Assembly (NCBI GenBank): GCA_051294375.1 | Contig: CM119263.1 | Location: forward strand, 23,184,525-23,248,524 | From: Paraspadella gotoi | Taxonomy: Eukaryota > Chaetognatha | DNA length: 64,000 nucleotides | Direction: 5' to 3' | Part shown: positions 58,874 through 64,000 of the stretch, piece by piece | Numbering within the stretch: position 1 is the first letter of the stretch | How the letters are laid out: every line of letters begins with the position of its first letter | Program-made: the position numbers and the translations under genes | The notes under the pieces: generated by a model | The model's database searches: none | Told to the model about the DNA's origin: nothing | What the model saw: the letters and a program-made list of their open reading frames with translations, nothing else

Positions 58874-60199
58874 CTACTGCCCATAATGATCGACGCTCTT
58901 CTTTCTCCTCAGAATCTTCACCCGCCAGAGAACCAACTGCAACGCCATCGCGACTCCGATCCCTGACAACGTGACGATCGCCAACTCGAAGACCACGCCC
59001 ACCGGTAAGTAACTCCCCTTTCTCCTCTTCTCGCATTTCTTCAGCTTCGTGTTCAACTGGTTCTGAGGGTAAGAAAGATCGAGGCGCCCCTTGGCGATCT
59101 CGCCGGCCAAGTGACGATTCAGCGCAGACTGCAACGCCTTCTCTCTTGCGTTGATGACAAAGCCCTTGCTCCAAGCGATGGATGTGTCCTGCACGATCCT
59201 CCATTTGCAGAAATCGAAGTCGTTTAAATACAAGAAGTACGTTGTGGGGGCGACGAAGGCGGCCTTGGGATCGCTCAAGAGGCTCGACCAGGTCGTTGGA
59301 TCTTCGTAATTCAATGTAAGACTCTTAACTTTCCGATTCATTAAGCGTATGAGGACCTCAATGTGGTTACCACTCCAGAAAATATCTAAATGCCGCTTGT
59401 CGATCATGATCTTTCTCTCAAGGTTATCCACTAAATCCTCGAGGCTTTCGACGCGATGCTCGGAGCTGACGACGCTGTAAAGGACTCCCGCCGAGAAGAG
59501 GACGACGAAGAGGAAGACGAAAAATTTCCAGAAAAGACCGAAAATCTGCTTCGGCACGGAACCTTCGAAATTCTCAATGTCGCAGGCGAGTCGAAAAGCG
59601 GAGTTCCATAGAGAATCCATGAGACCGGTTGGGCGTTGTTCTCTCTCGAAAGTGCTCGTCTCCGGCGTAGCTTGACGCGACGCCGCCACTTCCCAACGCT
59701 TCATAATCGCTGCGGCGACAGATGCGAGGATGAACGTGCCAAAAAGCACCGCCCAGCACGACGGATCGAGGGTGTTGAGGAAGACTGACTTCAAGGCGTT
59801 GAAGGTAGGCTCGATGGGCCGCTCGACGATAACCATGTTGGTCAATGTTGTCGGCGTCGACCACCGCAGATTATCCTGCATCCACTCGCGAGTCAGGTAG
59901 TTGGCGAAGCTCATATCGAAGGCCCCCTGTTCCACCATCTGCAGCATTCCTTTTTTGCTGCCCTGCTTCCCAACCCAAGGCCCGTCGTAAACTTGAATCG
60001 TGTACTTGACAGGGCAGCGGGCGAAAAATTCCTTGAGCATGATAGTGTATCGCGCGTCCATCGTAACGTCACCGATGTCGGAAGTGGTTCCGTTTGACTT
60101 CAGCGATTCGCTAACAAACTCGGGCGACCAAAGTTTCATTAGGATACGAAAAGTTCGATTGGAGGCGCAGATTTCGTCGTTGAATACGGACGACGCCAT
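58874..60199 (-). CDS. divergent ionotropic-receptor-like ligand-gated channel
   Basis: Single exon on the minus strand, 441 residues; no ATG upstream before an in-frame stop. The layout is that of the ionotropic glutamate receptor superfamily without an amino-terminal domain: first half of the ligand-binding domain (about 15-130, with GPWVGKQGSKKGMLQMVEQG like the usual G.WxG...L..G..D), helix M1 (147-166), short pore region (about 190-213), helix M2 (220-245), second half of the ligand-binding domain (about 246-395), and helix M3 (399-424) with a short basic tail. The SYTANLAAF gate motif of classical receptors is not kept (SAGVLYSVVSS instead). The Arg that binds the amino-acid carboxylate is replaced (LTREW where receptors have ITSER), as in many chemosensory ionotropic receptors of protostomes. 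Inferred role: chemosensory or orphan cation channel. No signal peptide is visible, so a short 5' exon may be missing. Confidence 0.8.
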   Translation of the reverse strand: MASSVFNDEICASNRTFRILMKLWSPEFVSESLKSNGTTSDIGDVTMDARYTIMLKEFFARCPVKYTIQVYDGPWVGKQGSKKGMLQMVEQGAFDMSFANYLTREWMQDNLRWSTPTTLTNMVIVERPIEPTFNALKSVFLNTLDPSCWAVLFGTFILASVAAAIMKRWEVAASRQATPETSTFEREQRPTGLMDSLWNSAFRLACDIENFEGSVPKQIFGLFWKFFVFLFVVLFSAGVLYSVVSSEHRVESLEDLVDNLERKIMIDKRHLDIFWSGNHIEVLIRLMNRKVKSLTLNYEDPTTWSSLLSDPKAAFVAPTTYFLYLNDFDFCKWRIVQDTSIAWSKGFVINAREKALQSALNRHLAGEIAKGRLDLSYPQNQLNTKLKKCEKRRKGSYLPVGVVFELAIVTLSGIGVAMALQLVLWRVKILRRKKSVDHYGQ

Positions 60200-62640
60200 C
60201 TTTGAGTTTAATACGAATTTTCGTTCTTGACGAGGAAGCCTCGTATCTCAAAAACAATATCGATTTAGTTCCACCGCGAAGTACCTAAAAGTCACTTTTT
60301 GGTAGGTTTTTCTGTCACACTTATATTTTATGAAAAACTTGTTTTTGTATAGGTTTTATACAATACAGCGTTATGCATTTGGTAATAAGTTGTAGAAATA
60401 AATCTATGGTAGGTAAAAATGATACTGTAGGACGCTTCTTTTGCATATTTTTGCTACTTTATTATCATGTGATTACCCGAACATTTGATCACGCAACATC
60501 TTAGGATTACAATTCCATGTTCTGTGTAAGTGAATCGTGAGGATGAATACAATGCCAAATCCGGCTATTTACATATTTCTGTGTTAGGTTTATGCCAAAG
60601 TAAATATTCAGCGTGTTCGGAATGAAGGATAAAAAAAGGGGAAAAAAAAACCAAAAATGTATACAGCACAAAATTAAAGCATATTCGAGAAAGACTTGTT
60701 TAAAAATACGAAGTGAAAAAGAACGATCGATTGTTTGAAACCAAATGCTAACTTCTGCAGTACCGGGTTTTCGAGCTATTTCTAGACTTTTTTCTAAAAT
60801 TCATTTGAAGTCGTAAAACATATTATTTCTTTCATAAAAATTGGTATCGATGTAGAATAATGTTTCAAGAGCCGATTATATTCATTGTAATCATGATTTG
60901 CCTTAATCATTCTCGATGAATGTTTCTTAATGAAAGCAGACCCTTTTTGCAACTGCGCGCAGCTACAATTAGCCTTGGTCAGCAGCATTGATTAGTAAAG
61001 GGAAATATTAGTGCGCCAAAGTTGATAGGTGTATTACTTAACTATTTCAAGCATAAAATTTATTTAGGTATACCTTTTATTCCTCTGAGTCAACACAAAT
61101 CCATAGTGCAAAACGAATTAATAAAATCTTTTTCCCCTTAGTTTTTCCTTTTTCCTCTTTCACACTGCCTCAACATATCCAAAAACCAAGAATAACTCAT
61201 TTGATGAAATAATAAAACACATAATCTTGGGATCGAATTAAAGGCAAGACCAAGCAGATTCCAAATTTGAATTTATTTTACTATATGACTTAGCGTTTTT
61301 CAATTGGGTTTGTTTAAAAAATCAGTAAAAATTAGATTGTCATTTCTCGCGCGAGAAAAAATAGACTCGTGGCACAAAAGTGGTAATTACCACATTTTCC
61401 GATCACTTTTGGCGGCATTTTTTTTTGGTATCTACTAAAAGCTAAGATAAAGCAGATTCTGAAAATGTTTTTGTTTTTAATCTAATTTAATCTAAATTTA
61501 ACTGTTCTCTCGTAATAAAGGCCCGAATTTAGTCCAGAAAAAAGCTCTAAAACCCGGTATATTTATATTTTATATGTACTCTCTGTTTATCGATTACCAA
61601 ATCCTCTTTTCTCTTTGTCACGACTTTGACTTGTCTCCGCTCAAATTTCTCCTCTCTCTGTGTGCCCACAGATTTACGTCCACGTAACGAGTATGTCACC
61701 GTCACCGTCGTACGGATTCCCGGCTCTCGCAAATTGGATATTTCGTTGACGATTTTTTCTGTCAAAAGTTTGCATAACTCCTCGTTTGTTCAACCTCGAC
61801 AACAACTACGACGACGACGACTATGGAGACGACGACTACGGAGACGACGACGAAAGAGGGAGATTTTTAGTTAATGAAAGGCGTGAGGAAAGAAAGGATC
61901 TTGGCATTCAAGTGGCAATACGCGGTAGGACACGACCTCCTTTCCGAATACCGAACTCAACAAAAAAAGGCGGTCAACCGTTTGACGGTCAAAATTAAGG
62001 AAACCATTTTTTTTTCTGACTCGCGGTTGACGCTGAGCCGTGCGCATTTACGGACGAGTACGCGCGTTTGTCACTTTGGAGGAAGTCTTTTTTTTGGGTG
62101 GGATGGGGCGTTACCGGTCAGTTCCTTCCTTCCTTTTTTTAAAACTGTGATTGGGTTTTAAAATTGTAATTGCTTTTCTTCTGCTTCTTTTTATTTTTGT
62201 CTCTCATATCTTTTACTTCTATTTTCTATTTTAAATTTTCTTTCTATTTTCTATTTCTTTTTCCAAACACTTTCAAAAATGTGTTATACTTTTCCCAACA
62301 AAATAAATGAATAAATAAAAATTAAACAACGAAACAAAATAACCAAAAATCGTCTCGATCTGAACTTCATCTCTTTAAGTTTTAAAAAAAGGGGGAGAAA
62401 ACAAAAGGCCGAGAAGGAGAAAGGAATAAGAGAAAGAGAAAAACAAAAGAAGGAAGAAGAAGAAAAGGAACAAAGCGAAGAAGGAAACGAAGGTCGTTCG
62501 AGTTCGCGAAGAAAAAGGGGGCGCGCCGGAAATGAGAAAAGGCGTCACCCGAAAGATGGACCGTGAAGAAGGGAGGGGAGGAAGGAAGAGGTAGTGGACA
62601 GGAGGATGATATTTGGGGATAGGATAGCTGAAGTTGGAGA

Positions 62641-62697
<57 letters not shown>

Positions 62698-64000
62698 AGA
62701 CAAGATGGAGAGACGAGCCCATTTAAAAAAATGAAGAGTTAAAGAAAGTAGAATCAGAGCGAAATAATTCGCAAAATATTTGTATTATTAATATTAATCA
62801 GAAGTGTGATGATGAAGCGGCACCGTCCTAAACCACGCACAAAAACCCTTACCTCACAACCTCACCCTTCATTTTCCCAGCCGTCGCCTTTCCCTCTCGC
62901 GCGACTGTTTTGTCTGGCGCGATGACAGTTGGACTCCACGTGTCCTTCCCTCAACTCTGACCTTTCATTATTTTGGTGTATGAGCAGCGGGGCGTGCCGG
63001 GCCGAGCGGGACCGAGCGAGGCCGCGCCGGGGCGCCGGGTGGCGAGAATCCGGCGCCTCGAGAGGGCGTGCCTGGGCTCGAAGGGGCGATGAACGCAGGA
63101 TGGCGGATGTTAAAGCAAAACGAGTGCGATAGAGTAGGATGACGTTTGTTTAATAGTTTAAGAGTTTTAATCTACTTACGTTTTTAACAATCTAATTAAA
63201 TTAAATCCACGCTTTTTCCACAGACCGGTAATGGTTTTTACCATGACCTGACTGACTGATCACTCTTAATGCTGTCGTCGTATGTGTCAAGCTCGATTGG
63301 ATCTATCGAGCTCGAATCCACAGATTTCACACTTTACACTGACACTCTTAAAGAGTCTCGTTTTTACCCACCCGTCTTCACTCCTCGTCGTCTCTGGACA
63401 GCTCCAGTTTTGACTCCGACACCTCGCGGGTCAAAGCGAAAGATTTTTAAAAAAGAGCAATCGCTCTAAAAGCCAGAAAGATGGAAATGAAAGAATGAGT
63501 GATGAAAGCAAAGATTATTGTTTAAGGGAAGATGTGAAAATTTCGTTTAATTATATATATAAATTTCTTGTTTAATCTCGACGTCGCGAAAAAGTAGTTT
63601 AATCTTCAAAAGTCAAAACTAACTCCGATAGTTATTATTTATGACGCCAAATTGTTTGTAACGTGTTCGTTTCACGTTCTTGCCAAACGCGGGCTCTTTC
63701 ATTAGCTTTATCTGAGACTTTAGCCGAGGTTAGTTTTGTTTTGTTTTTTCTCTACTGATTTTCGTTTTTTACATCGTTACTTATTATTGTTTATTTTTTA
63801 TTGTAAAATTTAAGACAACGTTTTTGCTTTTAGTTTTCTCATGGACCTTTACATAATTTTAATTTAGTCACTTTTATGTTTTTATTTCGACTTTTTTTCT
63901 AACTTGTCATAACCGAGAAAAACATAATAAAGAGAGAGTCAGATAATATCAAACGATATTTGATATTTGTCAACCAACTTGGTTATTTCGTTTTTTTCAA
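60200..64000. other. spacer to window end
   Basis: AT-rich to about 61750. Two perfect palindromes lie at 61343-61358 and 61380-61393. (GAC)n at 61806-61855. (GA)n at 62643-62693. A CpG-rich pocket at 62985-63090 ends in AGGATGGCGGATG (63098-63110), which looks like a start-codon context, but the frame closes after nine residues. A 66-codon frame at 63269-63469 (MLSSYVSSSIGSIELESTDF onward) has protein-like composition, but no domain and no coding proof. Some of this may be the 5' end of a gene running past the window. Confidence 0.5.
62643..62693. repeat. (GA)n microsatellite
   Basis: Perfect GA dinucleotide of about 50 bp. Confidence 0.94.

Overview
This is a draft-assembly scaffold from an animal nuclear genome. 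Genes are split by GT-AG introns of about 50-500 bp, polyadenylation hexamers follow stops, and there are no operons or Shine-Dalgarno sites. A divergent ionotropic-receptor-like channel and an M16C peptidase of the C. elegans C05D11.1 type suggest a protostome, probably an ecdysozoan. I cannot name the species. Coding DNA is clearly richer in G+C, especially at third codon positions, than the AT-rich spacers. GA/CT tracts are extremely abundant, and there are ten runs of N.

Layout. 1-21 kb is gene-poor: simple repeats, one complete foldback transposon (1806-2430), scattered palindromic E-boxes, a cluster of CCAAT boxes (10915-11108), a GC-rich 22-bp minisatellite (17659-17769) and tRNA-like Box B relics. 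21.3-24.6 kb is one large + strand exon for a ~1,070-residue low-complexity nuclear regulator, with a CtBP-type PLNLSK motif and a short motif like p66/GATAD2 of the NuRD complex. 26.7-27.4 kb is a second foldback copy. 27.4-35.5 kb is repeats and gaps. 35.6-36.3 kb is a two-exon gene for an acidic tail-anchored protein. 37.4-39.1 kb is a probable false duplication at a 25-N gap. 39.2-40.1 kb (- strand) is a mucin-like type I membrane protein. 43.8-46.7 kb holds a pair of related coding-like segments and a third, diverged foldback copy. 50.4-55.1 kb is a seven-exon gene for a 1,060-residue zinc peptidase of family M16C with an N-terminal membrane anchor. 58.9-60.2 kb (- strand) is a single-exon ionotropic-receptor-like channel. 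The last 4 kb has no confident gene.

The genes do not form an obvious pathway. The main novelty is mobile and regulatory: a foldback family of ~620 bp with perfect 8-bp target duplications (hAT-like) at two sites, and recurrent GTCACGTGAC palindromes. The two 25-N gaps are each flanked by a noisy second copy of the same sequence, which looks like an assembly artefact rather than biology. Intron positions are inferred by reading-frame continuity, without transcript evidence.
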